Positions 25,543 through 34,235 of a stretch of DNA of 64,000 nt are shown here, in pieces. Every line of letters begins with the position of its first letter. The first letter of the stretch is position 1. This DNA comes from Streptomyces sp. NBC_00659 (GTDB lineage Bacteria; Actinomycetota; Actinomycetes; Streptomycetales; Streptomycetaceae), in contig NZ_CP109031.1 in NCBI RefSeq assembly GCF_036226925.1, positions 3,348,001-3,412,000 on the forward strand, read 5' to 3'. Made by a program: the position numbers and the translations under genes. Below the pieces are notes generated by a model that ran no database searches, was not told where the DNA came from, and saw only the letters and a list, made by a program, of their open reading frames with translations.

Positions 25543-26709
25543 TCAGCCGCCGGAGGTGTCCAGTTCGGCGTCCTCGGACACGCCCGCGCAGTCGTAGGGG
25601 TCCTTGAGCCAGCCGTCCGGCAGCACGACCCGGTTGTTGCCGGAGGTACGGCCGCGCGGCCCGTCGGCGCCCGACGGCCACGGCTGGTCCTGGTCCAGCT
25701 CGGCCAGCCCGTCGGAGAGTTCGGCGAGCGAGGAGGTGATCGCGAGGCGCTTGCGCATCTCCGAGCCGACGGAGAAGCCCTTGAGGTACCAGGCGACGTG
25801 CTTGCGGAAGTCGATGACACCGCGCGCCTCGTCGCCGATCCACTCGCCGAGCAGGGTGGCGTGGCGGACCATGACGGCCGCGACCTCGCGGAGCGTCGGC
25901 CGCGCGTAGGCGTCGGGGCGGCCCTCGAAGGCGGCCACCAGGTCGCCGAACAGCCACGGCCGGCCGAGGCAGCCGCGCCCGACGACGACCCCGTCGCACC
26001 CGGTCTCGCGCATCATGCGCAGCGCGTCGTCCGCCGACCAGATGTCGCCGTTGCCGAGGACGGGGATCTCGGGCACGTGCTCCTTCAGCCGGGCGATGGC
26101 GTCCCAGTCGGCCGTGCCGCCGTAGTGCTGGGCCGCGGTACGGCCGTGCAGCGCGATGGCCGTCACGCCCTCCTCGACCGCGATCCGTCCCGCGTCGAGG
26201 AAGGTGATGTGGTCGTCGTCGATGCCCTTGCGCATCTTCATGGTGACGGGCAGGTCCCCGGCACCGCTGACGGCCTCGCGCAGGATCGCGCGCAGCAGGT
26301 TGCGCTTGTACGGGAGGGCGGAGCCGCCGCCCTTGCGGGTGACCTTGGGGACCGGGCAGCCGAAGTTGAGGTCGATGTGGTCGGCGAGGTCCTCTTCCGC
26401 GATCATGCGGACGGCCTTGCCGACGGTGGCGGGGTCGACCCCGTAGAGCTGGATCGAGCGCGGCTTCTCGGTCGCGTCGAAGTGGATCAGCTGCATGGTC
26501 TTCTCGTTGCGCTCGACCAGCGCCCGCGTGGTGATCATCTCGCTGACGAACAGACCCTTGCCGCCGCTGAACTCGCGGCACAGCGTGCGGAACGGCGCGT
26601 TCGTGATCCCGGCCATGGGGGCCAGGACGACGGGCGGCTGCGCCTTGTGGGGGCCGATCGAGAGCGAGGAGTTCAGCGTGGAGTCCACCGTGGACGTGGG
26701 CGTGGGCAT
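25543..26709 (-). CDS. dusB: tRNA-dihydrouridine synthase, DusB type
   Basis: FMN-dependent tRNA-dihydrouridine synthase of 388 residues, reducing uridines in the tRNA D-loop with NADPH. The TIM barrel begins VLAPMAGITNAPFRTLCREF; the catalytic Cys is in DLNFGCPVPKVTRKGGGSAL, with KMRKG, ALHGRTAAQHYGG and VLGNGDIW binding FMN and RNA. The C-terminal helical domain includes ARGVIDFRKHVAWYLKGFS. ATG 26709 fits the family; the ribosome site (GGGGT) is close and modest. It stands alone, divergent from an MFS exporter. Confidence 0.94.
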   Translation of the reverse strand: MPTPTSTVDSTLNSSLSIGPHKAQPPVVLAPMAGITNAPFRTLCREFSGGKGLFVSEMITTRALVERNEKTMQLIHFDATEKPRSIQLYGVDPATVGKAVRMIAEEDLADHIDLNFGCPVPKVTRKGGGSALPYKRNLLRAILREAVSGAGDLPVTMKMRKGIDDDHITFLDAGRIAVEEGVTAIALHGRTAAQHYGGTADWDAIARLKEHVPEIPVLGNGDIWSADDALRMMRETGCDGVVVGRGCLGRPWLFGDLVAAFEGRPDAYARPTLREVAAVMVRHATLLGEWIGDEARGVIDFRKHVAWYLKGFSVGSEMRKRLAITSSLAELSDGLAELDQDQPWPSGADGPRGRTSGNNRVVLPDGWLKDPYDCAGVSEDAELDTSGG

Positions 26710-26805
26710 TACCCCATTGTGGCGTACCGCGCCGGATGCTCGCACGGAAGATCGTGTAGCGGTCATTAGTTAGACACACTATCGACAACGACGTACCCTG
26801 ACCGC

Positions 26806-28269
26806 ATGCCTGAGCTCAGCCACCGTCACCGGATGCTGGTGCTCGCGATCTGCTGCATGAGTCTGCTGATCGTGAGCCTCGACGTCACGGTTCTGAACGT
26901 CGCCCTGCCCTCGATGCAGCAGGAGCTGCACGCGAGCGTCGCGGGGATGCAGTGGACCATCGACGCGTACACCCTGGTGCTGGCGTCCCTGCTGATGCTC
27001 GCGGGCTCCACCGCCGACCGCATCGGCCGGCGCAAGGTGTTCATGACGGGCCTGGTCCTGTTCACCATCGGCTCGGTGCTCTGCTCGCTGGCCCCGAACC
27101 TCGACACGCTCATCGTCTTCCGGATGGTCCAGGCCGTCGGCGGCTCGATGCTCAACCCGGTGGCGATGTCGATCATCACCAACACCTTCACGGACCCGCG
27201 CGAACGGGCCCGCGCGATCGGCGTCTGGGGCGCCGTGGTCGGCATCTCGATGGCCGCGGGACCGCTGGTGGGCGGACTGCTCGTCGACACCGTGGGCTGG
27301 CGCTCCATCTTCTGGATCAACCTCCCCGTAGGCCTCGCCGCGCTCCTGCTGACCCTGCGCTTCGTCCCCGAGTCCCGCGCCCCGAAGGCCCGCCGCCCCG
27401 ACCCGGTCGGCCAGCTCCTCGTCATCGCCCTGCTCGGCTCCCTGACGTACGCGATCATCGAGGCGCCCACCTCCGGGACCGTCCACACCCTGTCCTTCGG
27501 CGCGGTCGCCCTCGCCGCGCTGCTGGGCCTCCTGTGGTACGAGCCCCGGCGCGACGAACCCCTCATCGACCTGCGCTTCTTCCGCTCGGTGCCGTTCAGC
27601 GGAGCCACCGTCATCGCGGTGAGCGCGTTCGCCGCGCTCAGCGGCTTCCTGTTCCTGTCGACGCTGTACCTCCAGAACGTGCGCGGCCTGAACGCCCTGC
27701 ACGCGGGTCTGTGGATGCTGCCCATGGCGTTCCTGTGCTTCGTCTGCGCGCCCGTGTCGGGACGCCTGGTCGGCAACCGCGGTTCCCGGCCGTCGCTGCT
27801 GATCGCCGGTGTCGCGATGACCGTGAGCGGGGTGCTGTTCGCCGCGTTCGAGGCGGAGACGTCGAACGTCACGCTCGTCGTCGGCTACGTCTTCTTCGGC
27901 ATCGGCTTCGGCTTCGTGAACGCGCCCATCACCAACACGGCCGTCTCCGGCATGCCCCGCGCCCAGGCGGGCGTGGCCGCCGCCGTCGCCTCGACCAGCC
28001 GGCAGATCGGCGGCACCCTCGGGGTCGCCGTCATCGGCGCGGCGCTCGCCTCCGGCATCCGGGCCTCCGCCTACCGGGACACCTTCGTCGCGGCCTCCCG
28101 CCCCGGCTGGTGGATCATCACCGCCTGCGGTGTCGCCGTCCTCGTCCTCGGCTGGCTCAGCAGCGGGCGCCGGGCCCGCGCCTCGGCCGAGGAAACGGCC
28201 CGCCTGCTGGAGTCCCCGGAGATCCGGGACACGGCGGGCGTACGCGCCCAGGACCCCTCCGCCGCCTGA
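26806..28269 (+). CDS. MFS drug exporter, DHA2 (14-helix) family
   Basis: A 487-residue proton-driven multidrug efflux permease. It has the DHA2 signature LDVTVLNVALPSMQQEL in helix 1, motif A DRIGRRKVF, motif C-like segment GPLVGGLLVDTVGWRSIFW and about 14 hydrophobic helices. A short hydrophilic C-terminus follows. No good ribosome site precedes the ATG at 26806, so translation may be leaderless or weak. There is no adjacent regulator on this side. The substrate cannot be told from sequence. Confidence 0.9.
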   Translation: MPELSHRHRMLVLAICCMSLLIVSLDVTVLNVALPSMQQELHASVAGMQWTIDAYTLVLASLLMLAGSTADRIGRRKVFMTGLVLFTIGSVLCSLAPNLDTLIVFRMVQAVGGSMLNPVAMSIITNTFTDPRERARAIGVWGAVVGISMAAGPLVGGLLVDTVGWRSIFWINLPVGLAALLLTLRFVPESRAPKARRPDPVGQLLVIALLGSLTYAIIEAPTSGTVHTLSFGAVALAALLGLLWYEPRRDEPLIDLRFFRSVPFSGATVIAVSAFAALSGFLFLSTLYLQNVRGLNALHAGLWMLPMAFLCFVCAPVSGRLVGNRGSRPSLLIAGVAMTVSGVLFAAFEAETSNVTLVVGYVFFGIGFGFVNAPITNTAVSGMPRAQAGVAAAVASTSRQIGGTLGVAVIGAALASGIRASAYRDTFVAASRPGWWIITACGVAVLVLGWLSSGRRARASAEETARLLESPEIRDTAGVRAQDPSAA

Positions 28270-28271
28270 CC

Positions 28272-28316
28272 GGACCGGCGGCGTCTGGACCGGTTGCGCC
28301 TGGACCGGCGGTGCGG
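28272..28316. repeat. 15-bp tandem repeat directly after MFS stop
   Basis: Three contiguous 15-bp units (28272, 28287, 28302) of GGACCGGCGGCGTCT type with drift begin three bases after the TGA of the MFS gene. Confidence 0.7.
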
Positions 28317-28329
28317 GGCCGTCCCCGGA

Positions 28330-29364
28330 TCAGACCGCCCCCGCCGCCTCCACCCGGGACCGCGCTCCGGCCCGGTCCTCGTTCTCCGCTCGCGCCTCGG
28401 CCTCGGCCTCGGCCTCCAGGGCGATCGCGTGCAGCTTCTCCAGCCGTGCGCGGCTCTCCTCGTCGTGAGGCGGGTACGCCACCATCCGGGCGCCCAGGTC
28501 GGGGGCGAGCCACAGGTCCGTGTGATCGACGGTGACCAGGCCGACGTACGGGTTCGCGAACTTCTTGGTCTTGCCTCGGGTGGCGGCCACCTCGTACCGG
28601 TCCCAGTTCTCGCGGAACTCGGCCGACTCGGCCCGCAGCCGCTTCAGCAGCGTCTTCCAGGCGGGCTCCCCCAGGTGCCCGGCCATCGACGCGCGCAGCT
28701 TCGCGGCCATCAGCCTCGTGGTCTCGTCGAGCAGGACGATCGAGGCGCGCCACTCCGCGTTGGTGTAGGCGAGCAGGACGCAGTTGCGGTCGGCGGGCGG
28801 GACCGTGTCGAGGTCGCGCATCATCAGCCGGGCGTAGGTGCGGTTGTACGCCAGGATGTCGTACCGGCTGTTCTGGATGCAGGCCGGAACCGGCTCCAGC
28901 TGCGTCAGGACCTGGCGGAGCGCCGGGGTGATCACCGCGCACTGCGCGGCGGGCGTGGGGTCGACCGCGCCGGCGAGCTGGAAGAGGTGGGCCCGCTCAC
29001 TGGTGTCCAGCAGCAGGGTGCGGGCCAGGGCGTCGAGAACCTGCTCGGAGACCTGGATGTCGCGCCCTTGCTCGATCCACGTGTACCAGGTGACGCCCAC
29101 CGCGGAGAGCTGGGCGACCTCCTCGCGGCGCAGGCCCGGCGTGCGCCGTCGGCGGCCACGGGGAAGCTGGACCTGCTCGGGCGTGATGCGTTCGCGGCGG
29201 CTGCGCAGGAAGGTGGCCAGCTCGTGCCGCCGGACCTCCCCCGCACGGGACGCCGCACCGGCGCCCGGCGCCACCCCACCGCCGGCCGGAGGCACCGGGT
29301 CCGGACCCCTGACCGTGGCCGCCGGTCGCGCGGGCACCGCGCTCGTGGCCGTCTCGCGTGCCAT
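28330..29364 (-). CDS. XRE-family regulator with MmyB-like ligand domain
   Basis: A 344-residue transcription factor. After a Pro/Ala-rich N-terminal tail comes an XRE helix-turn-helix (RTPGLRREEVAQLSAVGVTW, then EQGRDIQVSEQVLDALARTL). The MmyB-like domain follows (IQNSRYDILAYNRTYARLM to LVTVDHTDLWLAPDLG), which in relatives binds fatty-acid-like ligands. The C-terminus is an Ala/Glu repeat (EAEAEAEARAEN). I prefer ATG 29364 because GGAGG is ten bases upstream; for ATG 29373 it is too close. It is divergent from an MFS exporter across a shared operator-like region, the common local repressor-pump arrangement. Confidence 0.9.
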   Translation of the reverse strand: MARETATSAVPARPAATVRGPDPVPPAGGGVAPGAGAASRAGEVRRHELATFLRSRRERITPEQVQLPRGRRRRTPGLRREEVAQLSAVGVTWYTWIEQGRDIQVSEQVLDALARTLLLDTSERAHLFQLAGAVDPTPAAQCAVITPALRQVLTQLEPVPACIQNSRYDILAYNRTYARLMMRDLDTVPPADRNCVLLAYTNAEWRASIVLLDETTRLMAAKLRASMAGHLGEPAWKTLLKRLRAESAEFRENWDRYEVAATRGKTKKFANPYVGLVTVDHTDLWLAPDLGARMVAYPPHDEESRARLEKLHAIALEAEAEAEARAENEDRAGARSRVEAAGAV

Positions 29365-29404
29365 CGTCGTCATGCCTCCAGCCTGCCGCTCGGCGCAGCC
29401 TGTT

Positions 29405-29444
29405 GCCAGGTAGTGCTTGTACCAGGATAAGAAGACTCTGGTAC
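29405..29444. promoter_or_regulatory. Operator-like repeats between XRE regulator and MFS gene
   Basis: CCAGGTAGTGCTTGTACCAGG is a CCAGG direct repeat, and GTACCAG (29419-29425) with CTGGTAC (29438-29444) is an exact 7-bp inverted repeat with a 12-base spacer. The cluster lies in the divergent gap and is the natural site for the MmyB-like regulator. Confidence 0.55.
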
Positions 29445-29474
29445 CCGTCTGAGTACGGGAGAAGTCTGGAGGAC

Positions 29475-30905
29475 GTGACCGACACCGGAACTCTCACGAC
29501 CACCGTCCGCGCCCCCACGGCGCCACCCGCGCTCAGCGGCCTCGGACTCTTCACCGTGCTGCTCGGCGCGGCGCTCCCCCTGATCGACTTCTTCATCGTC
29601 AACGTAGCCCTTCCGACCATCGGGCATGACCTGAACGCGAGCGAGGCGGTCCTCGAACTCGTCGTCGCCGGCTACGGGGTCGCGTACGCCGTCCTGCTCG
29701 TCCTCGGCGGACGGCTCGGCGACCTGTTCGGGCGCCGCCGGCTCTTCCTCGGCGGCATGGCGGCCTTCGGCCTGACCTCGCTCGCCTGCGGCCTCGCGCC
29801 CACCGCCTGGACCCTGGTGGCGGCGCGGGTCGCGCAGGGCGCGGCGTCCGCGGCGATGCTGCCGCAGGTCCTCGCCACCATCCAGTCGGCGACCTCCGGA
29901 CCCCGCCGGGCCAAGGCGATGAGCCTGTACGGCGCCACGGCCGGGCTGTCCATGGTGACCGGGCAGATCCTCGGCGGCCTGCTGGTCGCGGCCGACATCG
30001 CGGGCACCGGCTGGCGCTCGGTCTTCCTCGTGAACGTGCCCGTCGTCGTGCTCGGCCTGGTCCTGGCCCGCCGTGCCGTCCCCGAGACGCGCTCGCAGCG
30101 CCCGGAGCCGATCGACACCCCCGGCACGATCCTGCTCGCGGTCGCCCTGCTGGCCCTGCTCGCCCCGCTCACCGAGGGCCGGGCCGCGGGCTGGCCGCTG
30201 TGGACCTGGATGTCCCTCGCCCTGTTCCCGCTCGCGGCCGCAACCTTCTACCTCGTCGAACGCCGGGCGGACCGCCGCGGCCGCACCCCGCTGGTCCCGC
30301 CGAGCCTGTTCGAGCTGACCTCGCTGCGCCGGGGCCTGATCATGATCGTGCCGTTCTCCATCGGCTTCAGCGGCTTCATGTTCGTGATCGCGGTGGCGCT
30401 GCAGCGCGGCGAGGGGCTCGGTCCCGTCCCGGCGGGGCTGGCCCTCGCGCCGATGGCGTTCGTCTTCTTCGTCACGTCCCTGTGCGGACCCCGGCTGATC
30501 GCCCGGTACGGCACCCGGGTGGTCACCGCGGGCGGGCTGATCCAAGGGGTGGGTCTGGCCCTGATCGCGCTGGCCGCCCGGCACTCCTGGCCGGACCTCG
30601 GGGTGGCGGAACTGCTGCCCGGAGCGGCCGTCGCCGGCGCGGGCCAGGCGCTCCAGCTGCCCGTCCTGATCCGGATCATCCTGTCCGAGGTGCCGCCCGC
30701 GCGGGCGGGCGTGGGCAGCGGCGTGATGGCCACCACCCAGCAGGCGGCGCTCGCCGTCGGGGTGGCCACGCTCGGCACCCTGTTCCTGTCCCTCGTCCCG
30801 TCCCACGGGATGCGGGACGCCCTGGTGACGACCCTCCTGGTCCAGCTGGCCGGCGTGGCCCTGACCACCACGCTGAGTCTGCGGCTGCCGCGCACGATCG
30901 GCTGA
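29475..30905 (+). CDS. MFS drug exporter, DHA2 family
   Basis: A 476-residue multidrug-type major facilitator. The first helix carries IDFFIVNVALPTIGHDL, motif A is GRLGDLFGRRRLF, and GQILGGLLVAADIAGTGWRS is the motif C region; about 14 helices follow. The GTG at 29475 is the only reasonable start, with GGAGG just two bases upstream. It is divergent from the MmyB-like regulator, which probably represses it until an inducer binds. It is distinct in sequence from the MFS gene at 26806. Confidence 0.9.
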   Translation: MTDTGTLTTTVRAPTAPPALSGLGLFTVLLGAALPLIDFFIVNVALPTIGHDLNASEAVLELVVAGYGVAYAVLLVLGGRLGDLFGRRRLFLGGMAAFGLTSLACGLAPTAWTLVAARVAQGAASAAMLPQVLATIQSATSGPRRAKAMSLYGATAGLSMVTGQILGGLLVAADIAGTGWRSVFLVNVPVVVLGLVLARRAVPETRSQRPEPIDTPGTILLAVALLALLAPLTEGRAAGWPLWTWMSLALFPLAAATFYLVERRADRRGRTPLVPPSLFELTSLRRGLIMIVPFSIGFSGFMFVIAVALQRGEGLGPVPAGLALAPMAFVFFVTSLCGPRLIARYGTRVVTAGGLIQGVGLALIALAARHSWPDLGVAELLPGAAVAGAGQALQLPVLIRIILSEVPPARAGVGSGVMATTQQAALAVGVATLGTLFLSLVPSHGMRDALVTTLLVQLAGVALTTTLSLRLPRTIG

Positions 30906-30911
30906 GGGGCC

Positions 30912-30949
30912 GACCCGCGGCGAAGGCCTGCCGCGGGCCTTCGCGGGTC
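30912..30949. terminator. Hairpin after second MFS gene
   Basis: GACCCGCG-GCGAAGGCC (30912-30928) pairs with GGCCTTCGCGGGTC (30936-30949) apart from a 2-base bulge, seven bases after the stop. Confidence 0.6.
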
Positions 30950-31199
30950 CTCGCCGGACGTTCCGCCGCGCCGGGCGCACCGGCCGCGCCGGCCCGTCGT
31001 CCGGCGCCCGACCTCCTTGCGGCCACCGGCATATGCACTGGCCATGAGCCTGCCGCCTTCCCCTCGGGGGCTGTTGACACCAGTGGTGCGTCATGTCGTA
31101 CTGAGTCGCACCGAAGTCGAACGGAGCGCGCCCGGCGATGGCCCGGCGCGTTCCGTCCGGCCGACCCGCGATCCACGATCCACGATCCGAGGAGACTCC

Positions 31200-32539
31200 G
31201 TGGCCGAGATCAAGATCCGCGCGCTGGACCGGAGAACGGCCCGGGACGACAGCGGTTCCGGACACTGAGCTATCCCACGCCCGCCGACGTCACCCGCACC
31301 GCCGAGGCCCTGACCGCCCGGCATCCCGGCCTGTGCCGACTGAGCACGATCGGCCACTCCCGGCACGGCGTCCCGCTGCGGATGCTGAGCGTCGGAAGAG
31401 GGGCACGGCACGCCCTCGTGGTCGCGGGCGCACACCCCAACGAGTACGTCGGCGGAGGCACCCTTCTGGAGCTGGCCCACCGGGCACTGGGCGGCGAACG
31501 GCCGGGCACCGTATGGCACTTGGTGCTGTGCCTCGATCCAGACGGGGCACGCCTCAACGAAGGCGGGCACGGGGCCGACACCCTCTTCGGCCACTACCGG
31601 TCCTTCTTCCGCCCCACCGCCGACGAACAGCCCGAATGGGCCCCCGCTCTTCCCCGCCCGCGGTTCCTGCCGGAGAGCCGCGCCCTGCTCGACGTCATCC
31701 ACCGGCTGCGGCCCTACATCCAGATCTCCCTGCACGGCACGGACATCGGCGGCACCTTCGCCCAGCTCACCCGGGACGTCCCCGGCCTCGACCGGACCCT
31801 CGCGGCCTCCGCCGAACGGCTCGGCATCCCGGTCGAGAGGGCCCCGCTGGACGCCCTGCACTGGCCCACGAGCGCTCCCGGCGTCTTCGTCCTGCCGCCG
31901 CCCGGAGCGCCCGAACGCCCCACCGCCTTCCCGGAGAACGCCCACCGCTCCACCTGGCTCGCCCCGCACGCCCACGGTGGCGTCACCGCGGTGCTGGAGG
32001 TACCGGTCTGGGCCGCCACCGGATTCGCCGACCTCGCGCCCCATCCCGCTCCGGAACAACGGCTGCGGCACTGGGCGGAACGGCTGCGGGACTACGCCCA
32101 CACCGTCCGCGGCCACTACGAACGGGCCCGCCCCCATCTCCCGGACCCCGGCCCGGACCCCGGCTTCAGCATGCGCAGGGCCGTGGCCGAAACGCTGCGT
32201 GTGTGCGGCCCGTTGGCCGACAGCTGGGACCCCGCGCACCCGTCGTTCACCCCGCTCCCCGGCCTCACCCGCGCCCGCACGGCCAGCATCGAGGGTTTCG
32301 CCCGGCGAACCCCGCTCCGGGCCGCGGCCATGCTGCTGCGCCTGCTGGAGGAGTACGCGCCCGCTCCGGGGACCGCGTCCCAGCGCACCGAGCTGGAAGC
32401 CCTCGTCGCGCGCTGGTGCGCCGCCTATGCGGCGAGTTTCACGGCGACCTGGGTACCGGTGGACCGGCAGATAGAACACCAGGTCAACGTCACCACGGCC
32501 GCCGTGGAGGCCGCCGAGGGTCACCTCGCCCCGTCCTGA
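31200..32539 (+). CDS. M14-family zinc carboxypeptidase, start region frameshifted
   Basis: The main frame (from about 31265) encodes a roughly 424-residue M14 peptidase. It has the zinc pair HPNE in GAHPNEYVGGG, the third ligand likely His in ISLHGTDIGG, and the catalytic Glu in TAVLEVPVW. No signal peptide is seen. That frame has no ATG or GTG at its N-terminus: it opens LSYPTPADVTRT from a CTG codon. A good start with GGAG upstream exists at GTG 31200, but in another frame, encoding VAEIKIRALDRRTARDD and stopping at 31266. Restoring one base near 31264 would join the two. So either a 1-bp deletion, a sequence error, or a non-canonical start is involved. A later in-frame ATG at 31381 would cut the domain. 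Confidence 0.7.
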
Positions 32540-32654
32540 CCGCGACGGCACCCGTGCCGGGCTCGGCGAACTCACCTCCGAAGAACCCCCGTTGATCTTC
32601 GCCATGCTGCACACTCCTTGCTGCGCAGACGAAGCGGGAGAACCAGGAGGCGTC

Positions 32655-32861
32655 ATGCTTCAGATGAACACGAGCAAAGTGAGCCGCTGGGACCAGCACG
32701 GCCGCGAGCACACCGTTCACGTGCAACGGGCGGGCGTCCAGCGCACCATCCGGTGCGAGACGTGCGGCTGGCGCAAGAACACCCAGTTCCTGCCCTGGCT
32801 GAAGGCGGAGGAGCACCTGGCCGAGGAACACCAGGCGACGGTCGACCCCAAAGAGGGGTGA
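32655..32861 (+). CDS. Small CxxC/HxxxxH zinc-finger-like protein
   Basis: A 68-residue protein beginning MLQMNTSKVSRWDQHG. It carries CETC followed about 20 residues later by HLAEEH, a C-x2-C...H-x4-H arrangement that could bind zinc. AGGAGG lies four bases before the ATG, a strong site. No family is recognised; it may be a nucleic-acid-binding or regulatory protein. It lies between the M14 gene and the chitinase, and its stop codon sits in the first unit of the tandem array at 32858. Confidence 0.7.
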   Translation: MLQMNTSKVSRWDQHGREHTVHVQRAGVQRTIRCETCGWRKNTQFLPWLKAEEHLAEEHQATVDPKEG

Positions 32862-32945
32862 GAGCGGCGCCGAAGAGGCGTGAGGACGGCGCCGAAGGGG
32901 CGCGAGGGCGACCCCGTAGAGGCCTGAGGGCGGCGCCGAAGGGGA
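32858..32945. repeat. 22-bp tandem repeat overlapping a stop codon
   Basis: Four units with exact 22-bp period (32858, 32880, 32902, 32924) resemble GTGAGGACGGCGCCGAAGGG with drift. The first includes the TGA of the small zinc-finger-like gene. A period that is not a multiple of three rules out simple coding repeats. Confidence 0.8.
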
Positions 32946-32966
32946 CGTGAGGCCCGCCATCACTTT

Positions 32967-32997
32967 GGTCCAGACCTATTGACGAAAGGTCTGGACC
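32967..32997 (+). promoter_or_regulatory. Two DasR-like (dre) sites flanking a -35 in chitinase promoter
   Basis: GGTCCAGACC (32967-32976) and GGTCTGGACC (32988-32997) are near-perfect dyads resembling the DasR consensus TGGTCTAGACCA. They flank TTGACG (32979-32984), a good -35 hexamer. DasR binds such sites before chitinase genes and is released by GlcN-6-P. The pair also matches the classical chitinase-promoter repeat TGGTCCAGACCT. Confidence 0.75.
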
Positions 32998-33050
32998 GCG
33001 CGACTGTCATGCCTACGACACCTCACCGCACCCCCACCGGGAGGCCTCGC

Positions 33051-34103
33051 ATGATCCGTCGGAAACTGCGTCTGCTCGCCGTCGCGCTGGCCGCGGCCGT
33101 CCTCACCCCTCTGTCGATCGCGGGCGCCCCCGGCGCCCACGCCGCGGACACCTGCGCGGTGAAGTCCCGTCCCGCCGGAAAGGTCCTCCAGGGCTACTGG
33201 GAGAACTGGGACGGTTCGGCCAACGGTGTGCACCCGCCCTTCGGGTGGACGCCGATCACCGACTCCCGTATCGCCGCCCACGGCTACAACGTGATCAACG
33301 CGGCGTTCCCCGTCATCCGCTCGGACGGCACCGCGCTGTGGGAGGACGGGATGGACGCGGGCGTGAAGGTCGCCACGCCCGCCGAGATGTGCGCGGCCAA
33401 GGCGTCGGGGCAGACGGTCCTGCTGTCCATCGGCGGAGCTGCCGCCGGTATCGACCTGAACTCGACCGCGGTCGCCGACCGTTTCGTCGCGACGATCGTG
33501 CCCCTCCTGAAGAAGTACAACTTCGACGGCATCGACATCGACATCGAGACCGGTCTCGTCGGCAGCGGCAGCATCGGGCAGCTCTCCACGTCGCAGGCCA
33601 ACCTGATCCGGATCATCGACGGGGTGCTGTCCCGGATGCCGTCGAACTTCGGGCTGACGATGGCACCGGAGACCGCCTACGTCACGGGCGGAAGCATCAC
33701 GTACGGGTCGATCTGGGGCGCCTACCTGCCCATCGTGAAGAAGTACGCGGACAACGGGCGCCTGTGGTGGCTGAACATGCAGTACTACAACGGCAGCATG
33801 TACGGCTGCTCCGGTGACTCCTACTCCGCGGGCACCGTGCAGGGCTTCACCGCCCAGACCGACTGTCTCGACAAGGGGCTTGTAGTGCAGGGGACCACCG
33901 TCAAGGTCCCCTACGACAAGCAGGTCCCGGGGCTGCCCGCCCAGTCCGGCGCGGGCGGCGGCTACATGACGCCAAGCCTGGTCTCCCAGGCCTGGCGCCA
34001 CTACGGCACCTCCCTCAAGGGCCTGATGACGTGGTCGGTCAACTGGGACGGCTCGAAGAACTGGACCTTCGGCGACAACGTGAAGGCGCTGCAGGGCCGC
34101 TGA
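33051..34103 (+). CDS. Secreted GH18 chitinase
   Basis: Extracellular chitinase of 350 residues hydrolysing beta-1,4-GlcNAc polymers. A signal peptide (cleavage after Ala31, APGAHA|ADTC) precedes a single GH18 TIM barrel. The catalytic motif DGIDIDIE ends in the proton donor Glu166, with SIGG upstream (LLSIGGAAAG) and the late MTWSVNWDGS typical of this GH18 subgroup. There is no carbohydrate-binding module. ATG 33051 has GGGAGG six bases upstream. Its promoter carries two DasR-like operators. A 16-bp stem terminator separates it from the convergent glyS. Confidence 0.95.
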   Translation: MIRRKLRLLAVALAAAVLTPLSIAGAPGAHAADTCAVKSRPAGKVLQGYWENWDGSANGVHPPFGWTPITDSRIAAHGYNVINAAFPVIRSDGTALWEDGMDAGVKVATPAEMCAAKASGQTVLLSIGGAAAGIDLNSTAVADRFVATIVPLLKKYNFDGIDIDIETGLVGSGSIGQLSTSQANLIRIIDGVLSRMPSNFGLTMAPETAYVTGGSITYGSIWGAYLPIVKKYADNGRLWWLNMQYYNGSMYGCSGDSYSAGTVQGFTAQTDCLDKGLVVQGTTVKVPYDKQVPGLPAQSGAGGGYMTPSLVSQAWRHYGTSLKGLMTWSVNWDGSKNWTFGDNVKALQGR

Positions 34104-34179
34104 GGCCCGCCGGGCCACAGGACGGCGCTCCGCCGCCGGCCGCACCGACGCCCGGACACCCCATGGTCCGGGACAACGC

Positions 34180-34216
34180 GAAGCCCCCGGTTCCCTGCTC
34201 GGGAACCGGGGGCTTC
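34180..34216. terminator. Bidirectional terminator between chitinase and glyS
   Basis: A perfect 16-bp stem (GAAGCCCCCGGTTCCC with 34201-34216) and a 5-base loop lie between convergent stops. Confidence 0.88.
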
Positions 34217-34235
34217 GTGAGCGCGCAGGCGCAGG

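Noticed and set aside
32858..32945. Possible coding repeat extending the small zinc-finger-like protein
   Set aside because: The array starts at its stop codon and the 22-bp period changes frame each unit.
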